Source: Eubacterium aggregans (GTDB lineage: Bacteria; Bacillota; Clostridia; Eubacteriales; Eubacteriaceae). Taken from it: 64,000 nt of DNA. The notes below the pieces were generated by a model that worked only from the letters and a program-made list of their open reading frames with translations, made no database searches and was not told where the DNA came from. The stretch's first letter is position 1, and every line of letters starts with the position of its first letter. This document shows positions 1-10,544 of this stretch, one piece after another. The stretch is from assembly GCF_900107815.1 (NCBI RefSeq), contig NZ_FNRK01000006.1, positions 62,001-126,000 on the forward strand, in the 5' to 3' direction. The position numbers and the translations under genes are program-made.

Positions 1-124
1 ACTCCCGGATATCGTACTTCGGATCCCGTTCATTCCAGCTTACCAAATTGAGTTCCTTCTGCCACCCACCAGGGCCTTCAGAAAGCACCCCGATTTCTTC
101 TACCACTTCGAATTTAAATGCCAT
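1..124 (-). CDS. YdbC-like PC4-domain protein, N-terminal part only
   Basis: Reading the minus strand from the ATG at 124 gives 41 codons before the window edge. They begin MAFKFEVVEEIGVLSE and continue with GGWQKELNLVSWN and KYDIRE. This matches what I know of the small YdbC family, which carries a PC4 (single-stranded nucleic acid binding) fold. The ribosome binding site GGAAAGTGAG lies 8-12 bases upstream, at the end of the glutaredoxin gene, so the two are probably co-transcribed. The C-terminal half is outside the window. Family assignment rests on the N-terminal motif alone; the in vivo role is not established from sequence. Confidence 0.7.
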   Translation of the reverse strand, partial: MAFKFEVVEEIGVLSEGPGGWQKELNLVSWNERDPKYDIRE

Positions 125-131
125 TGATTTC

Positions 132-392
132 TCACTTTCCAAATATTTCTGCAAGTTTCCCGCTGTCATCCAGGGCTGCTAATTCTGAATAGCCACCGAT
201 AAGTTCATCGTCAAAAAAAATGTACGGAACCGTCGTTTGTCCAGTTTTAGCAATCAGGTCCTCCTTTTCGGCGGATTTCCCCAATATGTTATAATCTTCA
301 TATTGAAGTCCTCTTGCCTTAAGGAGACGCTTTGCACTGATGCAGAACGGGCAATGGGGCCATGTGTATAATGTAATTTTTCTATTTTGCAT
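132..392 (-). CDS. grxC: Glutaredoxin (GrxC type)
   Basis: This 86-aa single-domain thioredoxin-fold protein has the dithiol active site CPFC at residues 14-17, the cis-proline segment TVPYIF near residue 54 and the GGYSEL glutathione-binding segment near residue 66. These are the hallmarks of glutaredoxin 3. It would reduce disulfides or mixed disulfides in the cytoplasm. It is the first gene of a short unit with the YdbC-like gene 7 bases downstream. A strong promoter lies at 423-451. Confidence 0.9.
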   Translation of the reverse strand: MQNRKITLYTWPHCPFCISAKRLLKARGLQYEDYNILGKSAEKEDLIAKTGQTTVPYIFFDDELIGGYSELAALDDSGKLAEIFGK

Positions 393-422
393 TTCCCAAC
401 ACCTTGCCTTTACTTTTTCACT

Positions 423-451
423 ATTCTACTCAGAAATACACACTTTGTCAA
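423..451 (-). promoter_or_regulatory. SigA-type promoter for grxC
   Basis: On the minus strand, TTGACA (446-451) is followed by a 17-base spacer and TAGAAT (423-428). This is a perfect -35 and a 5/6 -10, about 30 bases before the glutaredoxin start. Confidence 0.8.
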
Positions 452-534
452 TAAAAAAAGATTAGGGGTTTCGATTTTCTATACTTTCATGTTATGATAG
501 TTTCAATAAAAAGAGAAAGGATATCCGATCCGAC

Positions 535-1164
535 ATGGAAAATGTCATAGAGAAAAAACACCCATTGATGACGCATAAGCTCACTTTAATGCGTATGAAA
601 GAAACCTCTGCCTTTGAATTCCGCCAGCTTGTTGATGAGCTGGCTACACTACTTGCCTACGAGGTGACGGAGTCCTTTGCTACAAAGCCCATCGAAATCG
701 AGACACCTATCGGTGCCACTACCCAGGCCGTTCTGGCCCAGAAAAACGTGGTCATCATGCCCATTCTCCGGGCAGGTCTCGGGATGGTTAACGGGATGCT
801 CCATGTCATCCCCAATGCCACCATCGCCCATGTGGGGCTGGAGCGGGATGATGAAACCCTAGAAATCCGGGAATATTACCGTAAATTCCCTAAGGATATC
901 GCAGAAGCCACCCTTATCATCACCGATCCCATGCTGGCGACAGGGGCCTCTGCCGCCCACGCCATCGCCCTAGCCAAGGAGGCCGGTTGCCAGGATATTA
1001 AGCTGGTGAACATCCTAGCGGCACCGGAGGGCATCGCTGCCATCCATCGTGTTCACCCGGAGGTTCCCATTTACTGTGCGGCCATTGATGAAGGGCTAAA
1101 TGAAAAGGGCTATATCGTCCCAGGCCTTGGCGATGCTGGTGATCGGCTCTTTGGGACCCTTTAA
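535..1164 (+). CDS. upp: Uracil phosphoribosyltransferase
   Basis: The 209-aa protein makes UMP from uracil and PRPP in pyrimidine salvage. Length is typical. The PRPP-binding loop ITDPMLATGASA is near residues 129-140, and the C-terminal uracil-binding segment YIVPGLGDAGDR is intact. A TATGAT -10 element is at 493-498; its -35 is weak. The gene stands alone on the plus strand, facing the minus-strand kinase gene across a shared terminator. Confidence 0.97.
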   Translation: MENVIEKKHPLMTHKLTLMRMKETSAFEFRQLVDELATLLAYEVTESFATKPIEIETPIGATTQAVLAQKNVVIMPILRAGLGMVNGMLHVIPNATIAHVGLERDDETLEIREYYRKFPKDIAEATLIITDPMLATGASAAHAIALAKEAGCQDIKLVNILAAPEGIAAIHRVHPEVPIYCAAIDEGLNEKGYIVPGLGDAGDRLFGTL

Positions 1165-1192
1165 GGCTTAAAGCATTACGGTAGAAAAAGCG

Positions 1193-1228
1193 AAAACCAC
1201 CATCCTGTTTTATAGGGTGGTGGTTTTT
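1193..1228. terminator. Bidirectional terminator between upp and the kinase-like gene
   Basis: AAAACCACCA (1193-1202) pairs with TGGTGGTTTT (1218-1227), flanked by a T run on the right and an A run on the left. It can end upp and the converging minus-strand transcript. Confidence 0.85.
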
Positions 1229-1238
1229 ATTTAATGCA

Positions 1239-1883
1239 TTAACCCCGCGCTTTTTTTCGAAGGGCCATTCGGTTTAAGAAGGTGATGATCACTTCGATGC
1301 AGCCATCTTCTCCAAGGAGGCCACTGTTGAGGGCTAAATCGTAATTATCCGCCTGACCCCAGTTTCGGTCGGAGTAATAGTTGGCGTAGCCGGACCGTTG
1401 TTTATCCACTTTTTTAACAGATTCAGCAGCTTTTTTCTGGGTCAGGTCATATAACTTAGCCACTTGGTTAATCCGCTCCTCTAGATCCCTATGGATGAAA
1501 ACATCCACGGCATCGGGGTCATCCCGAAGCACGAAATTCCCACATCGGCCGACGATGACACAGGAGCCTGCCTCGGCATATTGACGGATCACCTCGGATT
1601 GGGCTAGAAAGACTTTATCCGTCATGGGTAAGTCAACAACCGGCGAAAAGGAACCACCACCAAAGATGGCACTACTCGACAAGGAGTAGAGTAGTGAATT
1701 CGTCGGGGTCTCTTCCAGTGCTTTGACCATTTCAGGATCAATCCCACTTTCCTTAGCCGCTTCAACAATGATCTCCTCGTCATAAAAAGGAATCTCCAAC
1801 CGCTTGGCCAGCCGTTTTGCAATATTGTGTCCACCACTTCCAAATTGTCTTGAAATCGTGATGATTTGACGCTTTGCGCGCAT
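1239..1883 (-). CDS. Cytidylate kinase-like family protein
   Basis: A 214-aa P-loop kinase related to cytidylate kinase. The N-terminus reads ITISRQFGSGGHNIAKRLA, a P-loop of the form GSGGxxIA typical of the Cytidylate_kin2 family rather than housekeeping Cmk. A mid-protein CVIVGRCGNFVL segment and the Arg-rich lid RSGYANYYSDRNWG also fit that family. Family members are common in Firmicutes and their physiological substrate is mostly unproven. The RBS AAGGAGG precedes the start. It lies 39 bases downstream of the rubredoxin/flavin reductase gene on the same strand and probably shares its transcript. Confidence 0.8.
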   Translation of the reverse strand: MRAKRQIITISRQFGSGGHNIAKRLAKRLEIPFYDEEIIVEAAKESGIDPEMVKALEETPTNSLLYSLSSSAIFGGGSFSPVVDLPMTDKVFLAQSEVIRQYAEAGSCVIVGRCGNFVLRDDPDAVDVFIHRDLEERINQVAKLYDLTQKKAAESVKKVDKQRSGYANYYSDRNWGQADNYDLALNSGLLGEDGCIEVIITFLNRMALRKKARG

Positions 1884-1922
1884 TTTTCCGCCTCCTTTTC
1901 ATTCCCCGGGTAAACGACGCCC

Positions 1923-2531
1923 CTACCGGGTTTTCCGGTAATAAGCGTAGGTCATTGGTTCCCCCTTACGGAAGTCCTTCCCCCCGACCAGCCGTCCGAT
2001 GAATAAATTATGAGTACCGACATCCACAACCTGTTCAACTTCGAGCTCCATAAAGCACAGCGTTGACGTCACGCCGGGGCAACCCGTTACGTCACCCTTT
2101 ATAATGTCAATACCAGCAAATTTATCCACGCCGCTATGAGCACTTTGATAACCGAAGCGTGGGACCAGGTCATGATTATCCTGGCCCAGGATTGATACCC
2201 CAAAGACCCCGGATTTCTGAACCAGCTCCCCAGTGTAAGTCCCTTTATTCAGGCAGACACTTGCCTTGAGGGGATCGCTGCTCAGTTGAAGGAAGCTATT
2301 GGAGAGCATTCCATTCTGACGGTCACCATCCACAGATGTCACCACATACAAGCCATAGCTGGCATTGAAGAGCAGCTGTTCCAATTGCTTATATTTTTCT
2401 GGGGGCATGCTGCCCGGCGCTGCCTCGGGAACCGGCACAAATTTTTCCGGACCCACCCCACAAATCGGACATTTTTGGGGCGGCATCGCCCCTTCATAGA
2501 TATAGCCACACACTGTGCATTTCCACTTCAT
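1923..2531 (-). CDS. Rubredoxin-flavin reductase fusion (Hrb-like)
   Basis: About 202 aa. Residues 1-33 form a rubrerythrin-type rubredoxin knuckle, with CTVCGY and CPICG supplying four cysteines for one iron. The rest is a flavin reductase-like FMN-binding split-barrel, with LSNSFLQLSSDP near residue 78 and GTHNLFIGRLVGG near residue 168. Such high-molecular-weight rubredoxins relay electrons from NAD(P)H to flavodiiron proteins in anaerobic O2/NO defence; that role is inferred here. The rubredoxin is N-terminal, whereas as I recall it is C-terminal in the characterised Moorella protein. I chose the ATG at 2531 because GGTGA lies 5 bases upstream; a GTG at 2543 is possible. Confidence 0.82.
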   Translation of the reverse strand: MKWKCTVCGYIYEGAMPPQKCPICGVGPEKFVPVPEAAPGSMPPEKYKQLEQLLFNASYGLYVVTSVDGDRQNGMLSNSFLQLSSDPLKASVCLNKGTYTGELVQKSGVFGVSILGQDNHDLVPRFGYQSAHSGVDKFAGIDIIKGDVTGCPGVTSTLCFMELEVEQVVDVGTHNLFIGRLVGGKDFRKGEPMTYAYYRKTR

Positions 2532-2603
2532 CATATTCACCACTTTCTTTAAGATAATTCTAGTATAGAGGGTAAATCTTAAGGACTTCTTTAAGTTCTT
2601 CCC

Positions 2604-4268
2604 TTATTCGTAGTAAATCTCATCAATGGGCTTGCCTGCTGGGACCATGGGATAAACTCCTTCGTCCCTGGGAATGGTACAATGGATTAAAACCGGCTCC
2701 GGTAATCCCTTCATATCCGTAAGGGCGGCATCTAAATCTTCCAGGGAAGTTACATCGTAGCTCTTCATGCCAAAGGCATCTGCCAGCTTGATGTAGTCTA
2801 CCGCCCCTTCGTTTAAGTCCGTTTGGGCATAACGTCTGTCATTGAAAAGCTTCTGCCACTGACGCACCATGCCCAAGGCTTCATTGTCGAACAGAAAAAT
2901 TCGCAGGGGCAGGTTGTACCGCTTGACCGTGGTGAGCTCCTGGAAATTCATTCGGAAGCTACCATCCCCAGCCACCAGGAGGACATCCTTCTCTGGTTTT
3001 GCCATCTGGACGCCAACGGCAGCTCCAAGCCCAAAGCCCATGGTGCCCAAGCCTCCAGAAGTCACGTACTGGCCCGGGAATGCGAATTTCCAATACTGGC
3101 CCACCCACATCTGATGCTGACCGACCTCGGTCACCACATAGGCATCCGTGTAAGCTGCATTGATATGTTCCAGAATATTTTTAGGGATATACTCATCGGC
3201 ATCTCGCTCGGGCAGTGGCCACTTTGCAATTTGCTCAATCCACTGGGGATGGGTTTTAGGGGTAATGAGGCGGCTAAGCATGGGCAGGACATCACAGATA
3301 TCCGCACAGATATGCACATTTGCCTCGATATTCTTTTCAAATTCCGTGGGATCCACGTCGATATGGATGATTTTCTTATCCCGCATGAAGGAATTGATAT
3401 TCCCGGTGACCCGATCCGAGAACCGGGCACCAATGGCGATTAAGGTGTCGCAATTGATGACCGCCAGGTTACACTCCTGGGAACCGTGCATCCCCACAAA
3501 GCCCAAGGATAAAGGATTCTCCCGGGGGATGGACCCCAGGCCCATCAATGAGTTAGCCACAGGAATTCCCGCCTTTTCTGCAAACTCGACCAACATCTGG
3601 CTGGCCCCGGATTTAATGACCCCTCCCCCGGCATAGATGACTGGGCGCTGCGCGGCGTTGATGTATTCCGCAGCCCGGACGACGGCATCCCGTTGAGGTC
3701 TGGGGGTGTTGTTGTCCAGATTGTAGGGCTTTTCCACCTGATATTCGGTCTTCGCCATAAAGATATCCTTGGGGATATCCACCACCACTGGGCCAGGACG
3801 GCCAGAAGCCGCGATCCGGAAAGCCTCCCGGATGGTGGGGGCCAGCATGGTGACGTCCTTAATCATAAAATTATGCTTGGTGATAGGCATGGTAATGCTC
3901 GTGATATCTACCTCCTGGAAGGAGTCCTTCCCAAGAAGTCCCTGGGTAACCTGGCCGGTGATGACCACCAAGGGGGTTGAATCCAAATGGGCATTGGCAA
4001 TGCCAGTGACCGCATTGGTGGCCCCGGGGCCGGAAGTAGTAATGGCCACCCCTACCTTACCGCTGGCCCGGGCGTAGCCCTCAGCAGCATGAACACCATT
4101 TTGTTCATGGCAGGGTTCCACCTGGACAATGCTGTGCTCCAAGCGATAAAAAGCATCGAATAAAGGAATGACGCTACCCCCAGGATAGGAGAAAACGTAG
4201 TCGCATCCCTGTTCCTCCAGGCATCGGACGACGATTTCCGAGCCCAATAATAATTGTTTATTTTCCAT
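2604..4268 (-). CDS. ilvB: Acetolactate synthase, large (catalytic) subunit
   Basis: The 554-aa ThDP enzyme condenses two pyruvates to acetolactate, or pyruvate with 2-oxobutanoate to acetohydroxybutanoate. The catalytic Glu lies in VEPCHEQNGVHAAEG near residue 57. The ThDP/Mg motif GDGSFRMNFQEL is near residue 435 and the FAD-binding middle domain is intact. It is the last gene of the operon, 12 bases after ilvD. No small regulatory subunit (ilvN/ilvH) follows: the next gene, at 2531, encodes the rubredoxin fusion. The regulatory subunit is elsewhere or absent. Confidence 0.95.
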   Translation of the reverse strand: MENKQLLLGSEIVVRCLEEQGCDYVFSYPGGSVIPLFDAFYRLEHSIVQVEPCHEQNGVHAAEGYARASGKVGVAITTSGPGATNAVTGIANAHLDSTPLVVITGQVTQGLLGKDSFQEVDITSITMPITKHNFMIKDVTMLAPTIREAFRIAASGRPGPVVVDIPKDIFMAKTEYQVEKPYNLDNNTPRPQRDAVVRAAEYINAAQRPVIYAGGGVIKSGASQMLVEFAEKAGIPVANSLMGLGSIPRENPLSLGFVGMHGSQECNLAVINCDTLIAIGARFSDRVTGNINSFMRDKKIIHIDVDPTEFEKNIEANVHICADICDVLPMLSRLITPKTHPQWIEQIAKWPLPERDADEYIPKNILEHINAAYTDAYVVTEVGQHQMWVGQYWKFAFPGQYVTSGGLGTMGFGLGAAVGVQMAKPEKDVLLVAGDGSFRMNFQELTTVKRYNLPLRIFLFDNEALGMVRQWQKLFNDRRYAQTDLNEGAVDYIKLADAFGMKSYDVTSLEDLDAALTDMKGLPEPVLIHCTIPRDEGVYPMVPAGKPIDEIYYE

Positions 4269-4280
4269 AGCTTCTCCCTA

Positions 4281-5939
4281 TTACTCCAAAATTGCGCCCT
4301 TATTGGCAGAAGACACAGACTTGGCGTAACGGGCCAGGTAACCCTTGGTCACATTGGGAGCCTTAGGTGTCCAGTTTTCCCGGCGTCGGGCCATTTCCTC
4401 ATCACTGACCTTCAAATCCAGCTTTCGAGCCGGAATGTCAATGGCAATCATATCACCATCCTGGACAAAGGCAATGGGCCCACCGGAAGCGGCTTCCGGA
4501 GAAACATGGCCGATGCAGGCTCCCCGGGTGGCGCCACTAAAACGACCATCGGTAATCAGAGCAACGCTATTGCCAAGGCCCATCCCCATAATGGCTGCCG
4601 TGGGAGCCAGCATTTCCCGCATCCCCGGACCACCCTTAGGGCCTTCGTAGCGGATGACGATGACATCTCCCGCCGCAATTTTTCCGGCATTGATGGCTGC
4701 TTGGGCTTCTTCTTCACTTTCAAAAACCCGAGCTGGACCTTCGTGAACCAACATCTCCGGTAAAACCGCAGATTGTTTGACCACGGCGGTATCCGGAGCA
4801 AGGCTTCCCTTTAACATGGCTAAGCCTCCGGTTGGGGTGAAGGGATGATTTACAGGGCGGATGACTTCGGGGTTGCGATTAAGGACCCCTGCAATATTTT
4901 CGCCGACGGTTTTTCCCGTAACGGAGAGACAGTCCGTGTGAAGGAGGCCCAGCTTATTGATTTCGGCCATGACCGCATAAATCCCCCCGGCTTCGTTGAG
5001 ATCTTCCATATAGGTGGGACCCGCCGGTGCCAGGTGGCATAAGTTCGGGGTTTTCGCCGAGATAGCGTTGACCATATCCGCATTGATTTCAACCCCACAC
5101 TCGTGGGCAATGGCAGGTAAATGGAGCATGGAGTTGGTGGAACAGCCTAGGGCCATATCCATGGTGAGGGCATTTTCAAAGGCATCCTCGGTCATGACAT
5201 CCAGGGGGCGAATATCCCTCTTTAGCATTTCCATCACCTGCATCCCTGCCTTCTTAGCCAGACGGATGCGTTCGGAATACACCGCTGGAATGGTGCCATT
5301 GCCCCGGAGCCCCATGCCCAGAACCTCGGTGAGGCAATTCATGCTGTTAGCCGTGTACATCCCGGAGCAGGACCCACAGGTGGGACAGACATCACAGGCA
5401 AATTCCTCAAGCTTTTCATCATCAATCTTTCCGGCGTTGTATTCCCCCACCGCTTCAAACATGCTGGATAAGCTGCGCTTCTGACCATCCACATGCCCGG
5501 CCAGCATTGGCCCACCGGAAACAAAGGTGGTGGGAATATTCAGACGTGCTGCAGCCATGAGGAGGCCAGGGACGTTTTTATCACAATTGGGAATCATCAC
5601 CAGGGCGTCAAAGGCGTGGGCCATGGCCATGGCTTCCGTAGAGTCCGCAATGAGCTGGCGGGTCACCAGGGAATATTTCATCCCAATGTGACCCATGGCG
5701 ATGCCGTCACACACGGCAATGGCGGGAAACTCAATGGGGGTTCCCCCCGCTGCCCGGACGCCAGCCTTCACCGCGTCACAAATCTTATCCAGGTTCATAT
5801 GCCCCGGTACGATTTCGTTATAGGAATTCACCACCCCGACCAGGGGGCGGCTTAGCTCTTCTTCAGTATATCCTAAAGCGCGAAAGAGTGACCGGGCCGG
5901 TGCACATTTGGCACCTTGGGTAACAGCATCACTTCTCAT
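4281..5939 (-). CDS. ilvD: Dihydroxy-acid dehydratase
   Basis: The 552-aa Fe-S dehydratase forms the 2-oxo acids for valine and isoleucine. Visible motifs are [14 protein letters not shown] near residue 117, [19 protein letters not shown] near residue 185 and [11 protein letters not shown] near residue 465. These contain the cluster cysteines and the substrate-binding serine. The ATG at 5939 is chosen over a longer frame because GGAGAG sits just upstream and the N-terminus MRSDAVTQG matches the family. It is 28 bases from leuB. Confidence 0.96.
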   Translation of the reverse strand: MRSDAVTQGAKCAPARSLFRALGYTEEELSRPLVGVVNSYNEIVPGHMNLDKICDAVKAGVRAAGGTPIEFPAIAVCDGIAMGHIGMKYSLVTRQLIADSTEAMAMAHAFDALVMIPNCDKNVPGLLMAAARLNIPTTFVSGGPMLAGHVDGQKRSLSSMFEAVGEYNAGKIDDEKLEEFACDVCPTCGSCSGMYTANSMNCLTEVLGMGLRGNGTIPAVYSERIRLAKKAGMQVMEMLKRDIRPLDVMTEDAFENALTMDMALGCSTNSMLHLPAIAHECGVEINADMVNAISAKTPNLCHLAPAGPTYMEDLNEAGGIYAVMAEINKLGLLHTDCLSVTGKTVGENIAGVLNRNPEVIRPVNHPFTPTGGLAMLKGSLAPDTAVVKQSAVLPEMLVHEGPARVFESEEEAQAAINAGKIAAGDVIVIRYEGPKGGPGMREMLAPTAAIMGMGLGNSVALITDGRFSGATRGACIGHVSPEAASGGPIAFVQDGDMIAIDIPARKLDLKVSDEEMARRRENWTPKAPNVTKGYLARYAKSVSSANKGAILE

Positions 5940-5967
5940 ATTGATTCTCTCCTTTTTTTTGTTTACG

Positions 5968-7032
5968 TTAGGCCAGGTTTTCGATAACCTTATTCCCCAT
6001 TTCGATACAGCCAATGACTGTTTCGCCGGGTACAGCGATATCTCCGGTGCGCCATCCCTGGGCCAAGGTCTTCTTAACCGCCCCTTCAATGGCAGCGGCT
6101 TCAGCCTCTAAGTTCAGGGAATACCGCAGCAGCATGACTACAGACAGTATGGTGGCAATGGGGTTTGCCTTATCCTCTCCGGCAATATCCGGAGCGGAGC
6201 CGTGGATGGGCTCATACATTCCAAAGGTTCCCTCACCCAGACTGGCAGAAGGCAGCATCCCAATGGACCCCGTAAGCATGCTGGATTCATCAGAAAGGAT
6301 ATCTCCAAAGAGATTCCCCGTGAGGATGACATCGAATTGCTTGGGATTGATGACCAGCTGCATCGCTGCGTTATCCACGTACAGGTATTCCACTGCAACC
6401 TCCGGATAATTCGCTGCGACCTCCGTGACGATCTTACGCCAAAGTCTTGAGGTTTCCAGCACATTGGCCTTGTCCACACAGTGGAGTTTTTTCCCCCGCT
6501 TCATGGCAGATTCAAAGCCCACCCGGGCAATGCGTTCAATCTCCATACGGGAGTAATTCATGAGATCCGAGGCGTATTCGTCCCCGTCCCGCTTCTTTTC
6601 TCCAAAATACACATCTCCGGTGAGCTCCCGTACCGTCAGGATATCCATCCCATCTCCGATGATTTCAGGCTTTAAGGGCGAGGCATCTCGCAGCTCCTCA
6701 AAAAGGATGGCCGGACGCAGATTGGCAAAAAGGCCCAGGGCCTTCCGAATTCCCAAAAGCCCAGCTTCTGGGCGTTTGTCCCCAGCCAGATGGTCCCACT
6801 TGGGGCCGCCCATAGCACCTAAAAGTACCGCATCGCTGGCTTTACAAATATCCACAGTTTCCTGGGGCAGGGGCGTACCGCAGGCATCGATGGCCGCACC
6901 ACCGGCTAAAACATTGGTGAGATCAAACTGGTGGCCGTATTTTTCCCCAATAACACCGAGGACCTTGGTGCTGGCCTCTACAATTTCAGGGCCGATTCCA
7001 TCGCCCTTGATGACTGCTATTTTATATTGCAT
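5968..7032 (-). CDS. leuB: 3-isopropylmalate (3-methylmalate) dehydrogenase
   Basis: The 354-aa NAD-dependent decarboxylating dehydrogenase has the family N-terminus [14 protein letters not shown], the signature [10 protein letters not shown] near residue 241, and [14 protein letters not shown] near residue 279 for NAD binding. In leucine synthesis it oxidises 3-isopropylmalate. Next to cimA it would also oxidise erythro-3-methylmalate to 2-oxobutanoate. The RBS AAGGAGAAA precedes the start. Confidence 0.96.
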   Translation of the reverse strand: MQYKIAVIKGDGIGPEIVEASTKVLGVIGEKYGHQFDLTNVLAGGAAIDACGTPLPQETVDICKASDAVLLGAMGGPKWDHLAGDKRPEAGLLGIRKALGLFANLRPAILFEELRDASPLKPEIIGDGMDILTVRELTGDVYFGEKKRDGDEYASDLMNYSRMEIERIARVGFESAMKRGKKLHCVDKANVLETSRLWRKIVTEVAANYPEVAVEYLYVDNAAMQLVINPKQFDVILTGNLFGDILSDESSMLTGSIGMLPSASLGEGTFGMYEPIHGSAPDIAGEDKANPIATILSVVMLLRYSLNLEAEAAAIEGAVKKTLAQGWRTGDIAVPGETVIGCIEMGNKVIENLA

Positions 7033-7056
7033 TAAAATTTCTCCTTAATTTATCAC

Positions 7057-7560
7057 TTATGCCATAAACCCATTGGCCGGATCGTTGATATAGTTCACCA
7101 AGCCGCCAGCAGCGATGAGCTTCTGCATAAATTCCGGGAAAGCCTGGCCTTGGAAGGACTGACCCTTGGTGACATCGGTAATGATGCCAGAATCGAAATC
7201 CACCTCCACGGTATCCCCAGCTTCGATGACAGCTACGGCTTCCGGGCATTCCAGAATGGGCAGTCCAATATTGATGGAATTGCGATAAAAAATTCGGGCA
7301 AAGCTATTGGCAATGACACAGGATACTCCAGAAGCCTTAATGGAAATAGGGGCGTGTTCCCGGGAGGAGCCACAACCAAAATTATCGTCTGCCACAATAA
7401 TGTCACCCTGGTGAACATTGCTCACAAACCCGGTGTCGATATCCTCCATACAATGCTTAGCCAATTCCAGTGGATCACTGGTATTTAAATAACGGGCAGG
7501 GATAATGACATCCGTATCCACGTTGTCGCCATAGCGGAAAACTTGACCTTTTGCGTTCAT
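7057..7560 (-). CDS. leuD: Isopropylmalate/citramalate isomerase small subunit
   Basis: The 167-aa swivel-domain subunit contains [11 protein letters not shown] near residue 61 and [17 protein letters not shown] near residue 85, typical of the short clostridial/archaeal-type LeuD. It pairs with LeuC to isomerise 2-isopropylmalate or citramalate. AAGGAGG lies 6 bases before the ATG, and leuC ends 11 bases upstream. Confidence 0.96.
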   Translation of the reverse strand: MNAKGQVFRYGDNVDTDVIIPARYLNTSDPLELAKHCMEDIDTGFVSNVHQGDIIVADDNFGCGSSREHAPISIKASGVSCVIANSFARIFYRNSINIGLPILECPEAVAVIEAGDTVEVDFDSGIITDVTKGQSFQGQAFPEFMQKLIAAGGLVNYINDPANGFMA

Positions 7561-7571
7561 TGATGACCTCC

Positions 7572-8834
7572 TTATACTTCGTCAGGACCGGCGATACGGC
7601 CTAAAATTGCAGATGCTGCCGCCACTTCCGGGCTGGCCAGGTACACTTCAGAGTCCACGTGGCCCATACGGCCTACAAAATTCCGATTGGTGGTGGACAC
7701 ACAGCGTTCCCCTGCTGCCAGGATCCCCATATGGCCCCCTAAACAGGGCCCGCAAGTGGGGGTGGATACCGTGGCACCGCACTCAATGAAATCCTTCAAA
7801 TAACCGGCTTCCATGAGTTCCAGATAGATCTTCTGGGTGGCTGGAATGATGAGGACCCGAACGCCCTTCTTAACCTTCTTGCCCTTCATCAGCACAGCGG
7901 CTTTCTCAAAGTCAGAAAAACGCCCGTTGGTGCAGGAACCGATGACCACCTGGTCAATAACAACCGGTTCTTTGATTTCATCAATGGTCTTTGTATTTTC
8001 CGGAAGGTGTGGGAAAGCGACTGTGGGGCGCAGCATCCCCAAATCAATCTCTAAAACCTGAATATACTGGGCATCCTCATCCGCTTCGTAAACAGTGTAT
8101 GGCTTTTCGCCGTGGGCGTTCATATACGCCACTGTCTGATCATCCACAGGGAAAATCCCGTTTTTCCCGCCCGCTTCAATGGCCATATTGGCCACGGTAA
8201 AGCGGTCATCCATAGTCAGAGCAGCCACACCGGGTCCCGTGAATTCCATGGACTCATACAGGGCACCATCCACGCCAATTTTTCCAATGATATGAAGGAT
8301 AAGGTCCTTTCCGGATACCCCCTTGGCAAAGGTGCCGGTAAGGTTGATTTTAATAGCAGCCGGCACTTTGAACCAGGCCTTACCCGTAGCCATTCCCACG
8401 GCCATATCGGTGGAACCCACTCCAGTAGAGAAAGCCCCTAAAGCCCCATAGGTACAGGTATGGGAATCGGCCCCAATGACCACATCCCCGGCAACCACCA
8501 GACCCTTTTCAGGCAGAAGGGCATGCTCCACTCCCATCTCTCCAATTTCAAAATAGTTGGTAATGGCCTGGTCACAGGCAAAGCAACGGACCTGTTTACA
8601 TTGTTCCGCAGCCTTAATATCCTTATTCGGTGCAAAATGGTCCGGTACCAGGGCAATTTTTTCTTTATCAAAAACAACCTCTGTGTCAATGTTCTGGAAC
8701 ACGTTGATGGCCACAGGGCCGGTAATATCGTTCGCCAGCACCAGGTCCAAATTCGCCATGATGAGATCTCCGGCTTTCACGGATTCAACCCCAGCATGGG
8801 CTGCTAGAATCTTCTGCGTCATTGTCATTCCCAT
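7572..8834 (-). CDS. leuC: Isopropylmalate/citramalate isomerase large subunit
   Basis: The 420-aa aconitase-family subunit has Fe-S cysteines in VIGSCTNGR near residue 298 and [12 protein letters not shown] near residue 358, plus [21 protein letters not shown] near residue 121. The 420-aa length and the short partner LeuD point to the clostridial/archaeal subclass, often dual for isopropylmalate and citramalate. The start follows a GAAGGAGAA ribosome site. Confidence 0.95.
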   Translation of the reverse strand: MGMTMTQKILAAHAGVESVKAGDLIMANLDLVLANDITGPVAINVFQNIDTEVVFDKEKIALVPDHFAPNKDIKAAEQCKQVRCFACDQAITNYFEIGEMGVEHALLPEKGLVVAGDVVIGADSHTCTYGALGAFSTGVGSTDMAVGMATGKAWFKVPAAIKINLTGTFAKGVSGKDLILHIIGKIGVDGALYESMEFTGPGVAALTMDDRFTVANMAIEAGGKNGIFPVDDQTVAYMNAHGEKPYTVYEADEDAQYIQVLEIDLGMLRPTVAFPHLPENTKTIDEIKEPVVIDQVVIGSCTNGRFSDFEKAAVLMKGKKVKKGVRVLIIPATQKIYLELMEAGYLKDFIECGATVSTPTCGPCLGGHMGILAAGERCVSTTNRNFVGRMGHVDSEVYLASPEVAAASAILGRIAGPDEV

Positions 8835-8869
8835 AAATTTACGTTCTCCTTCAAAAGAATTTAGTTTCG

Positions 8870-10465
8870 CTATATTAAATTATATGCCTTAAGCTGACGC
8901 TCCATATCTGAGAGCAGCTTGTATTCGATGGAATCCACCAATGCGATAAGGCTTGCCTCGATGACATCGGTAGAAACACCCACATTCGTCCAGATATCCT
9001 GGCCATCGGTGCTCTCAATAAGAACCCGGACCTTAGACGCCGTAGCCCCCTTATCGATAACCCGAACCTTGAAATCCGTCAAGCGCAGCTCCTTTATTTT
9101 TGGGAAAAAATCCTCGAGGGCGGTGCGCAGAGCCTTGTCCAAGGCATTCACCGGACCATCCCCCTCGGCGGCATTAACCGCCTCTTTTCCCTCCACATTC
9201 ACCTTAACGATGGCGGAGGAGCTCAGGGCTCGGCCAGCCACCGGCTTTTCACCAATGGTCTTAAAGTCCTCAATGGTGAAGAAAGGCTTGAATTTTCCCA
9301 GTTCCTTCCGAATCAGAAGGCGGACACTGCTTTCAGCGCCCTCGAATTGATATCCCTGGTACTCCAGCTCCTTAATCCGGTTCATAACCCGGGTGGTCTC
9401 TTCGGACTTTTTGGTGATAGAGGGATCGATATCGTTGATAATCTTAATAATGGTACTCCGTCCGGAAACCTCGGACATCAGGATGCGCCGCTCATTGCCC
9501 ACGGCCTCCGGCTGGATATGTTCGAAAGACCGGGGTGCCTTAAGCACCGCATCAATGTGCATTCCGCCCTTATGGGCGAAGGCGCTCTTCCCAACAAAAG
9601 GCTCTCTTCCAGAAAGGGTAAAGTTGGAGATTTCAGCAATACGGATAGCTGCACTGGTCATACGTTCCAGGGAGCCCTGGGGCAAACAGGCATAGCCCAT
9701 CTTGAGTTGGAGGTTTGGGATGATGCTGGATAAATTGGCATTCCCACAGCGCTCTCCATAGCCCAGAAATGTCCCTTGGACCTGTCTGGCCCCGGCCCTC
9801 ACCGCAGACAGGCTGCAGGCCACTCCGAGACCGCTATCATTGTGACAATGGATGCCGATTTCAGTCTTCACCGCTCCCTTAACCACCGTCAGAATTTCGG
9901 CAATTTCCTCAGGGAGGGTTCCCCCGTTGGTATCACACAGCGCCAGGGTAGTCGCGCCTCCCCGCTCGGCAGCCTGAAGCACCGCCAGGGCATAGTCGGG
10001 GTCCAGCTTGTAGCCATCAAAAAAGTGCTCAGCATCAAAGATGACTTCCTTTCCCTGGGATACCAAATAGGCCATGGTGTCCTCAATCATTATCAGGTTT
10101 TCTTCCAGAGTGGTCTTGATGATTTCGGTGATATGAAAGGTTGATGATTTACCAAAGACCGCCACCACTGGCGTTCCAGCATCCACTAGGGCCTTTAAAT
10201 TGGCATCTTCATCCACTGGGATACCACTGCGCCGGGTGCTGCCAAAGGCACACAGCCTGGCGTGCTCGAGGGTGAGATCCGAAAGGGCTTCAAAGAAGGC
10301 GATATCCTTGGGGTTAGACCCTGGATTTCCCGCTTCAATGATATCCACCCCCAGCTTATCCAGGGTGAGGACGATCCGCAGCTTATCCTCCACTGAGAAG
10401 GAAATACCCTCAGCCTGGGCCCCGTCCCGGAGGGTGGAGTCAAAAATTGTGATTTTATCTGCCAT
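8870..10465 (-). CDS. cimA: (R)-citramalate synthase
   Basis: A 531-aa DRE-TIM enzyme. It condenses pyruvate with acetyl-CoA, starting threonine-independent isoleucine synthesis. The N-terminus [21 protein letters not shown] has the DGxQAEGIS motif of the CimA branch, where LeuA usually has [15 protein letters not shown] supplies metal-binding histidines near residue 206. The C-terminal regulatory domain spans about residues 400-531. The ATG at 10465 is chosen because GAGGTGA lies just upstream; a frame extending to 10525 lacks family similarity. It sits behind a structured intergenic RNA. Confidence 0.9.
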   Translation of the reverse strand: MADKITIFDSTLRDGAQAEGISFSVEDKLRIVLTLDKLGVDIIEAGNPGSNPKDIAFFEALSDLTLEHARLCAFGSTRRSGIPVDEDANLKALVDAGTPVVAVFGKSSTFHITEIIKTTLEENLIMIEDTMAYLVSQGKEVIFDAEHFFDGYKLDPDYALAVLQAAERGGATTLALCDTNGGTLPEEIAEILTVVKGAVKTEIGIHCHNDSGLGVACSLSAVRAGARQVQGTFLGYGERCGNANLSSIIPNLQLKMGYACLPQGSLERMTSAAIRIAEISNFTLSGREPFVGKSAFAHKGGMHIDAVLKAPRSFEHIQPEAVGNERRILMSEVSGRSTIIKIINDIDPSITKKSEETTRVMNRIKELEYQGYQFEGAESSVRLLIRKELGKFKPFFTIEDFKTIGEKPVAGRALSSSAIVKVNVEGKEAVNAAEGDGPVNALDKALRTALEDFFPKIKELRLTDFKVRVIDKGATASKVRVLIESTDGQDIWTNVGVSTDVIEASLIALVDSIEYKLLSDMERQLKAYNLI

Positions 10466-10514
10466 ATAGTCACCTCGTTTCTCCCAGGGCAGTTGGGGGT
10501 TATGTTTAAAAGAA

Positions 10515-10544
10515 GGGGCTGTCACACGATTGTGTGGCAGCCCT
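10515..10544 (-). terminator. Hairpin with T-rich tail upstream of cimA
   Basis: GGGCTG (10516-10521) pairs with CAGCCC (10538-10543), continued by CACAC/GTGTG across one mismatch and a 4-base loop. On the minus strand it is followed by CTTCTTTT. It sits between ilvC and cimA and could attenuate the distal operon or form the 3' end of the structured RNA at 10545-10748. Confidence 0.65.
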
